From positions 1-12,306 of the forward strand of contig CAJUJU010000081.1 in the NCBI GenBank assembly GCA_910586835.1: 12,306 nucleotides of DNA, written 5' to 3'. Under the pieces are notes generated by a model. It had not been told where the DNA came from. It did no database searches and was given only the letters and a program-made list of their open reading frames with translations. The position numbers were made by a program, and so were the translations under genes. This DNA comes from an uncultured Acetatifactor sp. GTDB lineage: Bacteria > Bacillota > Clostridia > Lachnospirales > Lachnospiraceae. Below, piece by piece: positions 1 through 6,680 of this stretch (position 1 is its first letter; each line of letters begins with the position of its first letter).

Positions 1-72
1 AAAAATCCGCAATTTAGGATTTGAGTGGGAGTAAACATTCATGCGTTTGTCGTGCGATGATAACGGTTATTA

Positions 73-101
73 TTGACAATTCACAAAAAAGAGAATAAAC
101 T
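73..101 (+). promoter_or_regulatory. Sigma-A type promoter for the small Lys-rich protein/sulfatase/anSME group
   Basis: A perfect -35 TTGACA lies at 73-78, followed by a 17-nt spacer and a -10 TAAACT (4 of 6 consensus) at 96-101. Transcription would begin near 108 and give a leader of about 50 nt. A short inverted repeat ATAAC-G-GTTAT (60-70) touches the upstream edge of the -35 and could be an operator, but this is weak. No second promoter is evident before the sulfatase or the anSME gene, so this may drive all three. Confidence 0.6.
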
Positions 102-157
102 GTCGTTTGTATTTAACTTTGCATAAAATATCCGTAAAAGGAAGGGAGAATTGTTTT

Positions 158-619
158 ATGGCAGGAAGAAAGGCAACTACGAAACCCGCGGCAGAAGAAG
201 CCGTTAAGACTACCGTACCTGTGGCCGGGGAGAAAAAGAGCACAGAGAAGAAGACTGTGGAAAAGAAAACCGAGACCGGGTCAGTGGAGAAGACAGCAGG
301 GAAAAAGCCGGAAGAGAAGGCTGTGGAGGCGCAGCCTGCGGAGAAGGCAGAGGAGAAGCCTGCCATGAAGACTGCAGCTAAGAAGGCACCTGCGAAGAAG
401 CCTGTCAAGAAGGCGGAGCTGAAGACGGATATGCATGTTCAGTTTGCAGGAAAGTCCTATGCGCAGGAGGATCTTGTGAAGATCGCAAGGGATGTGTGGA
501 AGTACGATCTGAAACAGAAGGTGAGAGATCTGGAAAGTGTGGAGCTCTATGTAAAGCCTGAGGAAAACATGGTTTACTATGTGATGAACAGAGAGTTTAC
601 GGGGAGCTTTTACATTTGA
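158..619 (+). CDS. Lys/Ala/Pro-rich protein with DUF6465-like C-terminal domain
   Basis: A 153-residue protein of unknown function. The start ATG is preceded by a good ribosome site (GGAAGGGAG, 140-148). Residues 1 to about 90 are low-complexity and rich in Lys, Glu, Ala and Pro, with repeated KKP/AKK/EEK units, and resemble bacterial histone-H1-like tails. Residues from about 93 to the end form a compact domain containing VQFAGKSYAQEDLV, then a stretch ending SVELYVKPEE and VYYVMN. This resembles the Lachnospiraceae domain DUF6465, by recall and not by search. There is no signal peptide or membrane segment, so it is cytoplasmic. The basic tail could bind nucleic acid or another polyanion, but that is inference. 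Its TGA stop overlaps the TTG start of the sulfatase by four bases, which suggests translational coupling. A glycan role for this protein is not evident from its sequence. Confidence 0.8.
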   Translation: MAGRKATTKPAAEEAVKTTVPVAGEKKSTEKKTVEKKTETGSVEKTAGKKPEEKAVEAQPAEKAEEKPAMKTAAKKAPAKKPVKKAELKTDMHVQFAGKSYAQEDLVKIARDVWKYDLKQKVRDLESVELYVKPEENMVYYVMNREFTGSFYI

Positions 620-1977
620 GGCACAAAAATATTATTTTCTATTTTACGGACCAGCAGCGCTGGGACACCTGCGGCTGCTTTGGGCAGCCGCTTGACATAA
701 CCCCAAATCTGGATCAGCTGGCCCGGGAGGGAGTAAAATTTGACAATGCCTTTACCCCTCAGCCGGTGTGCGGGCCCTGCAGGGCTTTGTTTCAGACCGG
801 AAAATATCCGACGGAGACAGGCTGTTTCCGCAATAATGTGATGCTGCCGGAGGGAGTAAAAACTCTGGCTGATTACCTGGAGGAGGCGGGCTACGAGACC
901 GCCTATATCGGGAAGTGGCACCTGGCCAGCCAGGGGGAGACGGATCAGCCTCCGGTTGTGGATCACACGGTCACTGCGATTCCCGGTCAACTGCGCGGAG
1001 GCTACACGGGCTATTGGCGCGCGGCTGACGTGTTGGAGTTTACCTCTCACGGCTATGACGGTTATGTCTTTGACGAAAACGACTGCCGGGTGGATTTCCG
1101 GGGGTATCGCGCGGACTGTATCAATGATATGGCGCTGGCCTTTTTGGACGGTTACACCGGAGAAAAGCCCTTTTTTATGACCATATCCCAAATCGAGCCC
1201 CATCATCAGAACGACCACGGGCATTATGAGGGGCCGGAGGGTTCCCGGGAAAAGTTCAAGGACTTTGTCCTGCCGGGAGATCTGGAGGCCCTTGGCGGCA
1301 ATGCAGCCGAGGAGTATCCCGATTATCTGGGACAGTGTGCTAGCCTGGACGAAAACCTGGGCAGACTTATGGAAAAGCTGAAGGAAAAGGGGCTGTATGA
1401 TAACACGGTCATTCTTTTCGCCTCAGACCACGGTTCCCATTTTAAGACGCGGAACAGGGACTCACACTTAAACGGCGGAGACGATTACAAGCGCTCCTGC
1501 CATGACGGCTGTCTTCATGTTCCGCTGGTGATTGCCGGCGGACCTTACCGGGGCGGCGCTGCGGTGGAGGAGCTGGTAAGTACCGCCAGTCTGCCGAAGA
1601 CCATCCTGGCCTTGGCAGGAGTAAATGTGGGAGACGCCATGATTGGAGAGGATCTCCTCGACGTGGTGGAAAAAAAGGATCCGGACAGGCCGAATGAGGT
1701 TTTTGCTCAGATTTCCGAGAGCAGAGTGGGACGCTGTATTCGCACACCCAGGTATACTTATTCCGTTTATGCTCCGGGACTCAACGGATTTCGGGTGCCG
1801 GCCGCGGATGTATATGCCGATGATTTCCTGTATGATATGGAAAAGGATCCCTGTCAGCTGAATAATGTGGTGGCAGATCCGGTCTATGCCGACGTGAAGG
1901 CAAAGCTGCGGGTGAGACTGCTTCACTGGATTCAGAAGGCGGAAGGGGTATGCCCTTCCATCGTAGACGGGGTGTGA
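616..1977 (+). CDS. Cytoplasmic-type S1 family sulfatase (formylglycine, Cys-type)
   Basis: A 453-residue alkaline-phosphatase-superfamily sulfatase that would hydrolyse a sulfate ester; the substrate is unknown. The start is TTG at 616, because no ATG or GTG lies in frame back to the upstream stop at 559 and the conserved NIIFYFTDQQ strand begins at residue 5. GGGGAG (601-606) is the ribosome site. Visible family features are metal-binding D12, the CGPCR motif (52-56) with C52 as the residue expected to become formylglycine, then ALFQTG; GKWHL (99-103); EPHH (194-197); SDHGSH (270-275); and K292. Position 55 is Cys where Ser or Ala is usual. There is no signal peptide, in contrast to the secreted or periplasmic sulfatases of Bacteroides. 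The neighbouring anSME fits a Cys-type enzyme matured anaerobically. Phosphonate or phosphodiester hydrolysis by this superfamily member is a less likely alternative. Confidence 0.92.
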   Translation: MRHKNIIFYFTDQQRWDTCGCFGQPLDITPNLDQLAREGVKFDNAFTPQPVCGPCRALFQTGKYPTETGCFRNNVMLPEGVKTLADYLEEAGYETAYIGKWHLASQGETDQPPVVDHTVTAIPGQLRGGYTGYWRAADVLEFTSHGYDGYVFDENDCRVDFRGYRADCINDMALAFLDGYTGEKPFFMTISQIEPHHQNDHGHYEGPEGSREKFKDFVLPGDLEALGGNAAEEYPDYLGQCASLDENLGRLMEKLKEKGLYDNTVILFASDHGSHFKTRNRDSHLNGGDDYKRSCHDGCLHVPLVIAGGPYRGGAAVEELVSTASLPKTILALAGVNVGDAMIGEDLLDVVEKKDPDRPNEVFAQISESRVGRCIRTPRYTYSVYAPGLNGFRVPAADVYADDFLYDMEKDPCQLNNVVADPVYADVKAKLRVRLLHWIQKAEGVCPSIVDGV

Positions 1978-2061
1978 GACTGCCTGGGTACAGGGCGCGG
2001 ACAAGCATTCCGTGTGGAGAGAAACCGGGCGGAGGGAAGCATCTGCGGAAGGGAGTGAAAT

Positions 2062-3198
2062 ATGCCGGCACTGAATTTGATGCTGAAACCGGCCTCCAGC
2101 GCATGTAACCTGCGCTGTGCCTATTGCTTTTATGCCGACGAAGCCCGAAACCGCAGGGTCTCAGACTATGGGATTATGCCCTGGCCGGTGGCTCAGAGCG
2201 TTATAGACAAAGCAATGGAGGCGGCGGAAGGAGCAGTCAGCTTCCTTTTTCAGGGAGGGGAGCCTGTTCTTGCGGGAATGGACTTTTACCGCCGCTTTAC
2301 AGAATATGCGGAATCCCGCCGGCCGGAAGGGCTGGCTGTTCAGTATGCCATTCAGACCAACGGAACACTGTTGGATCAGGAATGGTGTACTTTTTTTGCG
2401 GAAAATCATTATCTGGTGGGTTTGTCCCTGGACGGAGACATGGACTGCCATGATCGTTTTCGCAGAGACGGAGCGGGAAAGGGGAGCTTTGAACGTGTGA
2501 TGAATGCCGCCCGTCTGCTGGAGCAGTCGGGCGTGGAATACAATGTGCTGACAGTGGTGACCGGTTATCTGGCGGAGCGGATTGACAGCGTATTTCCGGC
2601 TCTTTGCAAGGGGGGATTCCACTTTCAGCAGTATATCCCCTGTCTGGATCCGCTGGGAGAGGAGCGGGGAAAGAGGGATTATTCGCTGCCTCCCGCCGGA
2701 TATGAGGCATTTCTCAAAAAGTTGTTTGATCTGTGGTATGGGGAACTGGAGCAGGGGCGTTACTGGTCGGTGCGGTATTTTGACAATCTTGTATGGATGC
2801 TCATGGGAAACTGTCCGGCTCAATGCTCTATGGTGGGACGCTGCATGCCGCAATATCTGGTGGAGGCGGACGGCAGCGTTTATCCCTGCGATTTTTACGG
2901 CCTGGATGAATACCGGCTGGGCAATATCTGCAAGGACAGCTGGCAGGAGCTTGATCGGGAGAGAGAACGGACAGGTTTTGCAGAAGCCTCCGCACAGGTT
3001 CCTGCAGCCTGCGGCGCCTGCAGGTGGTATGGGCTTTGCCGCAATGGCTGCCGGAGAGAGAGGCTGTTGGAGGGAGAACAACCGGGACGGAATTATTATT
3101 GTCAGGCTTATGTGGGATTTTTTGAGTATGCCTGGCCCCGCCTGCGATATTCCATGGGGCTGATTCCCTCTGCCTTGCGGAAGCACTGGGAGAAGTAG
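2062..3198 (+). CDS. Anaerobic sulfatase-maturating enzyme (anSME), radical SAM
   Basis: A 378-residue radical-SAM enzyme that oxidises the active-site Cys (or Ser) of a sulfatase to C-alpha-formylglycine in the cytoplasm without oxygen. The CX3CX2C cluster motif for SAM cleavage is C15, C19, C22. QGGEP (64-68) is the SAM-binding GGEP motif. The C-terminal SPASM-type region carries C255, C261, C276, C317, C320, C326, C330 and C347 for two further Fe-S clusters, followed closely by the family pattern of Clostridium perfringens anSME as I recall it. D277 directly after C276 (YPCDFY) is the expected catalytic base. The ATG has a good ribosome site (GGAAGGGAG, 2047-2055). The gene lies 84 nt behind the sulfatase, its probable substrate, with no evident promoter between them. 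Its last 90 bases overlap the convergent AraC gene. Family assignment is firm; the pairing with this sulfatase is inferred from position. Confidence 0.95.
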   Translation: MPALNLMLKPASSACNLRCAYCFYADEARNRRVSDYGIMPWPVAQSVIDKAMEAAEGAVSFLFQGGEPVLAGMDFYRRFTEYAESRRPEGLAVQYAIQTNGTLLDQEWCTFFAENHYLVGLSLDGDMDCHDRFRRDGAGKGSFERVMNAARLLEQSGVEYNVLTVVTGYLAERIDSVFPALCKGGFHFQQYIPCLDPLGEERGKRDYSLPPAGYEAFLKKLFDLWYGELEQGRYWSVRYFDNLVWMLMGNCPAQCSMVGRCMPQYLVEADGSVYPCDFYGLDEYRLGNICKDSWQELDRERERTGFAEASAQVPAACGACRWYGLCRNGCRRERLLEGEQPGRNYYCQAYVGFFEYAWPRLRYSMGLIPSALRKHWEK

Positions 3199-3959
3199 CT
3201 CAGAGAAGAAAATCCCAGCATCTGTGCTATGGTGGAGAGGCTGTGGTCAGTCTCCCGCAGGAGAAACCGGCTCTCGGCAATCCGTCTGGAGATCAGATAA
3301 TTGATGGGTGAAACGCCAAACTCTCTCCGGTAAGCGTGAACCAGATAATATTTGTTCAGGTGCGCCAGGCCGGCCAGCTGTTCCAGCGTCAGATTTTCTT
3401 TGAAGTGATTGTCAATATAGCGTCGTACCAGATCACATTCCCGGCCGGAACGGGAACCCGGGAATTCGTCGGAAAAGGAGAGCTCCCGCTGGCGCTTCAG
3501 GCGCAGCAGAACCACCTCCAGCAGATGACGGCAGACTTCTTCATAGTCCGGCTGTGCGTCATGGGATTCCTGAAGGATCAGGTGGAGACAGTTCATCAGT
3601 TCCTTCCAGCCGCTGTGGAGGTGGAGCATGGCGTAGCCCTTATCACCGGTGAGGGCCTCCAGGCCGTCCACGCCAAGTACAATGTATTCCAGAGGGTTCT
3701 CGGACTGGCTCAGCTCGGTGTGGGGCACATTTGCGTTTACGATAATCAGGTCGTAGATGGCAACGGGAAACTCCTCCTTCTGGGCGCGGAAGAGACCGTG
3801 GCCGTCTGTGATGAAAAACAGTTCTGCACAGGCGTGCGTGTGGAGACTGGAGCCCCATTCCGGGGAATACTGATCCCGGGTGATATAGTTCAGCCGCGAA
3901 GCCCCGCGGTCGGAGGGCTGATCTGCTGTCCTGGGAAAAATATGCTGATAGCTGCTCAA
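3108..3959 (-). CDS. AraC family transcriptional regulator
   Basis: A 283-residue regulator with an N-terminal cupin-like sensing domain (HTHACAELFFITDG at about 40-53, then VNANVPHTE at about 74-82) and a C-terminal double helix-turn-helix domain (about 178-272). Typical AraC marks are NLTLEQLAGLAHLNKYYLVHAYRR split over the first helix pair, then IAQMLGF, YFSQCFRK and ISPMEYRRR. I chose the TTG at 3959 because GGGGAGG (3966-3972 on the complement) precedes it by about six bases. The longer reading from TTG 4046 would place the start inside the -35 of the gene's own promoter. The gene is divergent from the transporter-phosphorylase operon and convergent with the anSME gene, so it most likely controls one or both in response to a sugar. 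The ligand is unknown. The 3' end overlaps anSME by 91 bases. Confidence 0.92.
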   Translation of the reverse strand: MSSYQHIFPRTADQPSDRGASRLNYITRDQYSPEWGSSLHTHACAELFFITDGHGLFRAQKEEFPVAIYDLIIVNANVPHTELSQSENPLEYIVLGVDGLEALTGDKGYAMLHLHSGWKELMNCLHLILQESHDAQPDYEEVCRHLLEVVLLRLKRQRELSFSDEFPGSRSGRECDLVRRYIDNHFKENLTLEQLAGLAHLNKYYLVHAYRREFGVSPINYLISRRIAESRFLLRETDHSLSTIAQMLGFSSLSYFSQCFRKAEGISPMEYRRRGQAYSKNPT

Positions 3960-4017
3960 AATGTTCCTCCCCGCTGCGCAATTTAGTAAAAAAACGATTT
4001 CCTGAAATTTAATTACT

Positions 4018-4046
4018 ATTATAAACCGCTCTTTTTGTTTTTGCAA
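4018..4046 (-). promoter_or_regulatory. Promoter of the AraC-family regulator
   Basis: On the minus strand, -35 TTGCAA (4046-4041) and a perfect -10 TATAAT (4023-4018) are separated by exactly 17 nt. Transcription would begin near 4011, giving a leader of about 50 nt before the TTG start at 3959. A short inverted repeat ATTTC-CT-GAAAT (3997-4008) lies just after the expected start point and could be an autoregulatory site. Confidence 0.7.
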
Positions 4047-4096
4047 CTGTGCATAACAGAAGGGCGTACTTTTATGCTTTTTTGGCGATATCAGAC

Positions 4097-4121
4097 AAAA
4101 CGGGAATTGGGAAAACGGGAA
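4097..4121. repeat. Direct repeat AAAACGGGAA, two copies 15 bp apart
   Basis: AAAACGGGAA occurs at 4097-4106 and again at 4112-4121 in the intergenic regulatory region. Paired direct half-sites are the usual form of AraC-family binding sites, although the common spacing of about 21 bp differs from the 15 bp seen here. It lies upstream of the transporter promoter. Chance recurrence in purine-rich DNA cannot be excluded. Confidence 0.3.
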
Positions 4122-4162
4122 ATTATTCTTTTTTTAGCGGTTATGGAAGGGACTCATTTGAA

Positions 4163-4177
4163 CAATTTGACAAATTG
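4163..4177. repeat. 15-bp perfect inverted repeat, candidate operator
   Basis: CAATTTG-A-CAAATTG is a 7-bp perfect inverted repeat around one central base. It lies roughly 80 nt upstream of the expected start of the transporter operon and 120 nt or more from the AraC promoter start. This is a plausible site for an activator. Which protein binds it, if any, is not shown by the sequence. AraC proteins more often bind direct repeats, so another regulator is possible. Confidence 0.35.
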
Positions 4178-4217
4178 CAAAAAAACAATATCTATAAAGA
4201 AATGAGCAACAAAGAGA

Positions 4218-4246
4218 TTGTTTTCCGGGAAAAAACAAGATATAAT
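4218..4246 (+). promoter_or_regulatory. Promoter of the transporter-phosphorylase operon
   Basis: TTGTTT (4218-4223, 4 of 6 consensus) and a perfect TATAAT (4241-4246) are 17 nt apart. Transcription would start near 4253, giving a leader of about 70 nt. An inverted repeat TTTTCC-G-GGAAAA (4221-4233) overlaps the -35 and the spacer, a position where a repressor or activator would act directly on polymerase. The weak -35 fits a promoter that depends on an activator such as the divergent AraC protein. Confidence 0.7.
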
Positions 4247-4324
4247 CCTAAGTACAGGGTTCGGAAATGCCAAACCCCAGATGCCCTGAACAGGGTGTTT
4301 CAACAAGAAAGGGAGGTACTATTA

Positions 4325-5668
4325 ATGAAGAAAAAGATTTTCAGTCTGTTGCTTGTTTCGGCACTGTCACTGTCTGTTCTGGCAGGCTGCGGAAGTGAGC
4401 CGGCAAACAGCAGCCAGCCTGCAGATGATTCTCAGAGCGGCGCACAGTCTGAGCAGTCCGAACAGCCGGAGCAGTCTCAGGAGCCCGCTGACGATTCTCA
4501 GAGCGCAGGCGGCAAGCAGTATGAGGGCGTAGAGCTGACCATGTGGTCCATGTGGACCTCTGCCGAGCCTCAGGCTCAGGTGATTCAGGAAGCTGCAGCT
4601 GCTTTTGAGGAGCAGACCGGCGCAAAGATCACCATCGAGTGGAAGGGTCGTGATATCAACACGGTTCTGTCCGCATCCCTGGAGGCAGGCGACAAGTTTG
4701 ATATTTACGAGGACGATTATAAGCGTATCGCTCAGATCTATGCGGATTACACGCTGGATCTGACCGACATGGCAAAGGCTGTAAACTATGACAGCTTCAG
4801 CTATCCCTGCCTGAACAATCAGGTAATCGAGTGGGTAGGTCATCTGAACTCCATCGTGGAGCAGCCTCAGGTGGGCGGCATTTTCTACGATAAGGATGCG
4901 TTTGCCAATGCAGGCGTTTCCGCAGAGCCCAAGACCTGGGCAGAGTTCCTGGATGCATGCCAGAAGATCAAGGACAGCGGCGTAGGCCCTATCGCTCAGG
5001 ATGATGCGTACTGCGATTTCGCTTTCTATCATCAGCTGGTTCGTCATCTGGGCGAGGAGAAGATCGGTGAGCTGTCAATGAACGGCGGTTGGACCGGCTC
5101 CGCAGCTGAGACTGCAGCACAGGAGATCATTGATCTGGTGAACAACGGTTATTTTGCAGACGGTGTGCCGGATGCGTTCCCCAGCAGTGAGAACAAGATC
5201 GGCTTCGGCCAGGCAGCAATGATTGTCTGCGCTAACTATGTTACCGCAGAGGTGAACAACAACACCGGCACAGAGGTAAACTGGGGACTGTTCAACTATC
5301 CCGCAGTGGACGGCGGCGTTGAGAACTCCGCAGCATATGCAGGAGCAAACTCTCTGGCAATCACTTCCTACAGCCAGAATCCTCAGGCGGCATTTGATTT
5401 CATCATGCTGCTGACCACAGGCGAGTTTGACCAGAAGATGGCTGACACTGCAAAGCAGATTCCCGCAGATACCCGCAACACGGCTCCCGCTGTTCTGAAC
5501 GGCACCGTAGAGACCCTGCTGGCTGCAGATGCACCCATGTCCTGGTGCGGCGGACTCTATGAGAACGCTGATCTGAAGTCCGAGATCAAGGATCGCTGCA
5601 TGAAGCTGTTTGAAGGAAAGTTCGCTACCGGAGCAGATTTCTGCAAGTCCATGGACGAACTGTACTAA
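4325..5668 (+). CDS. ABC sugar transporter solute-binding lipoprotein (CUT1 family)
   Basis: A 447-residue extracellular solute-binding protein of family 1 that would capture a sugar and deliver it to the two permeases that follow. Residues 1-21 are a lipoprotein signal (MKKKIFSLLL start, hydrophobic core, lipobox LAGC) with lipidated C22. Residues 23-64 are a Ser/Gln/Glu/Pro linker containing PADDSQS twice (32-38 and 54-60). The binding domain begins near ELTMWSMWTS (70-79), typical of MalE-like proteins. The ATG at 4325 is chosen because GGGAGG (4311-4316) precedes it and the signal peptide starts there; the frame stays open further upstream but that part lies across the promoter. Codon use is strongly biased (CTG, GCA, GGC, AAC), suggesting high expression. 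The GH112 enzyme downstream points to galacto-N-biose or lacto-N-biose type ligands, by inference. Confidence 0.93.
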   Translation: MKKKIFSLLLVSALSLSVLAGCGSEPANSSQPADDSQSGAQSEQSEQPEQSQEPADDSQSAGGKQYEGVELTMWSMWTSAEPQAQVIQEAAAAFEEQTGAKITIEWKGRDINTVLSASLEAGDKFDIYEDDYKRIAQIYADYTLDLTDMAKAVNYDSFSYPCLNNQVIEWVGHLNSIVEQPQVGGIFYDKDAFANAGVSAEPKTWAEFLDACQKIKDSGVGPIAQDDAYCDFAFYHQLVRHLGEEKIGELSMNGGWTGSAAETAAQEIIDLVNNGYFADGVPDAFPSSENKIGFGQAAMIVCANYVTAEVNNNTGTEVNWGLFNYPAVDGGVENSAAYAGANSLAITSYSQNPQAAFDFIMLLTTGEFDQKMADTAKQIPADTRNTAPAVLNGTVETLLAADAPMSWCGGLYENADLKSEIKDRCMKLFEGKFATGADFCKSMDELY

Positions 5669-5689
5669 ACAAAATAAGTCAGTAACAAA

Positions 5690-5712
5690 CAGGCGGCGCC
5701 CGGCGCCGCCTG
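5690..5712 (+). terminator. GC-rich hairpin between binding protein and permease genes
   Basis: CAGGCGGCGCC (5690-5700) and GGCGCCGCCTG (5702-5712) are perfect complements around one base, forming a very stable stem, followed by CATTTTATT. It sits 21 nt after the binding-protein stop and 58 nt before the permease start. The short, broken T-run suggests a partial terminator or an mRNA 3'-end stabiliser. Either would give more binding protein than permease, a known arrangement in maltose-type operons. Confidence 0.75.
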
Positions 5713-5770
5713 CATTTTATTAAACCGGAACAAAGAGTATGCAAAACATAAAATGAGAAAGGGGAGCAAC

Positions 5771-6664
5771 ATGAGAAAAAATAAGGCCATGATTTTCTGG
5801 TTCTGCCTGCCTGCTCTGTTGTGTCTGCTCATCATGTTCGTCTATCCCGTGCTGCGCACGGTGCTGATGAGCTTTTTCAAGGTGGAGAGCGTCACCGCAG
5901 GTCTTTCCGACTGGGAATTCTACGGTATAGGCAATTATTCCAAGATCTTTGGCAGTGAGAGCTTCCTCACTTCCATGCGCAATGTGATGCTCATCTGGAT
6001 CGTGGGCGGTGTGATCACTCTGGCGTTGTCTCTGCTGATGGCGGTGATTATCACCAGCGGTATCCGGGGAAAGAACTTTTTCCGTGCTGCAATTTACATG
6101 CCCAACATCATCAGCGCCGTGGCATTAGCTACCATGTGGATCCAGTATATCTTCAACTATGACTTCGGTCTTTTGAACGAGGTGGTAAAGCTGTTCGGCG
6201 GAGACAAGGTGAAGTGGCTGGGTACGGACATGAAATTCTGGGCCATGACGGCAGCTTTTATCTTCGGCAGCGTAGGCTACTATATGCTCATATACATAAG
6301 CGGTATCGAAGCCATTCCCCAGGACTTTTATGAGGCTGCAACTCTGGACGGGGCAAACAAATTCCAGCAGTTTACCCGTATGACTCTGCCCCTGATGAAA
6401 GGGGTTCTCAAGACCTCCATCACCTTCTGGAGCATCAATACCACAACCTTCTTCCTCTGGACAAAGATGTTTTCACCCATCGACACGGAGGGTTCCACCA
6501 TTGTGCCGGTGGTTTACTTGTATGATATAGTGTTTGGCGGAAAGGGAGTGACCACCCGCGACGCCGGAGCCGGAGCCGCGGTGGGTGTGGTGCTGACCCT
6601 GATCATCGTTGTGGTTTATGCCGTTACCAACCGTCTGTTTAAGAACAGCGATCTGGAATATTGA
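5771..6664 (+). CDS. ABC sugar transporter permease, MalF/UgpA type
   Basis: A 297-residue inner-membrane permease, one half of the sugar translocation channel. Hydrophobic segments are visible at about 8-33, 70-96, 105-130, 155-180, 210-230 and 265-286, which fits six membrane spans. The EAA loop that contacts the ATPase is EAATLDGANKFQQFTRMTLP (188-207). The start at 5771 has GGGGAG (5761-5766) just upstream, whereas the in-frame ATG at 5753 has no ribosome site. The next permease follows with a 16-nt gap. No ATP-binding subunit is encoded in this operon, so a shared MsmK/MsiK-type ATPase from another locus is expected, as is common for this family in Firmicutes. Confidence 0.93.
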   Translation: MRKNKAMIFWFCLPALLCLLIMFVYPVLRTVLMSFFKVESVTAGLSDWEFYGIGNYSKIFGSESFLTSMRNVMLIWIVGGVITLALSLLMAVIITSGIRGKNFFRAAIYMPNIISAVALATMWIQYIFNYDFGLLNEVVKLFGGDKVKWLGTDMKFWAMTAAFIFGSVGYYMLIYISGIEAIPQDFYEAATLDGANKFQQFTRMTLPLMKGVLKTSITFWSINTTTFFLWTKMFSPIDTEGSTIVPVVYLYDIVFGGKGVTTRDAGAGAAVGVVLTLIIVVVYAVTNRLFKNSDLEY

Positions 6665-6680
6665 GAAAGGAGGAATCGCC

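Larger units (their letters stand above)
3960..4324. other. Divergent regulatory region between the AraC gene and the transporter operon
   Basis: This 365-bp stretch has no convincing gene. It is more A/T-rich than its flanks and holds the two opposed promoters, the direct repeat and the inverted repeats listed separately. A further small inverted repeat CCCTG-AA-CAGGG (4284-4295) lies in the transporter leader, too short to be a terminator and without a T-run. The transporter reading frame stays open back to 4049, but that part crosses the promoter and lacks a ribosome site. I see no riboswitch or RNA gene. Confidence 0.75.

Noticed and set aside
3..22. Inverted repeat AAATCC/GGATTT as the terminator of an upstream gene
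   Set aside because: The stem is only 6 bp and A/T-rich, is not followed by a T-run, and too little upstream sequence is visible.
70..408. 112-residue minus-strand open frame
   Set aside because: It is the complement of the Lys/Ala/Pro-rich repeats, giving a Phe/Ser/Ala run without family resemblance, and it ends in the promoter region of the real gene.
2161..3186. 341-residue minus-strand open frame
   Set aside because: It lies wholly antisense to the clearly recognised anSME gene, and its translation shows no domain.
3960..4046. Longer AraC protein starting at TTG 4046
   Set aside because: That TTG is part of the gene's own -35 element; TTG 3959 has a strong ribosome site.
4167..4198. 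Second promoter with TTGACA at 4167
   Set aside because: No acceptable -10 lies at 16-18 nt; TATAAA at 4193 is 20 nt away. The 4218-4246 promoter is better.
4049..4324. In-frame upstream extension of the binding-protein gene
   Set aside because: It crosses the TATAAT promoter and has no ribosome site; the lipoprotein signal starts at 4325.
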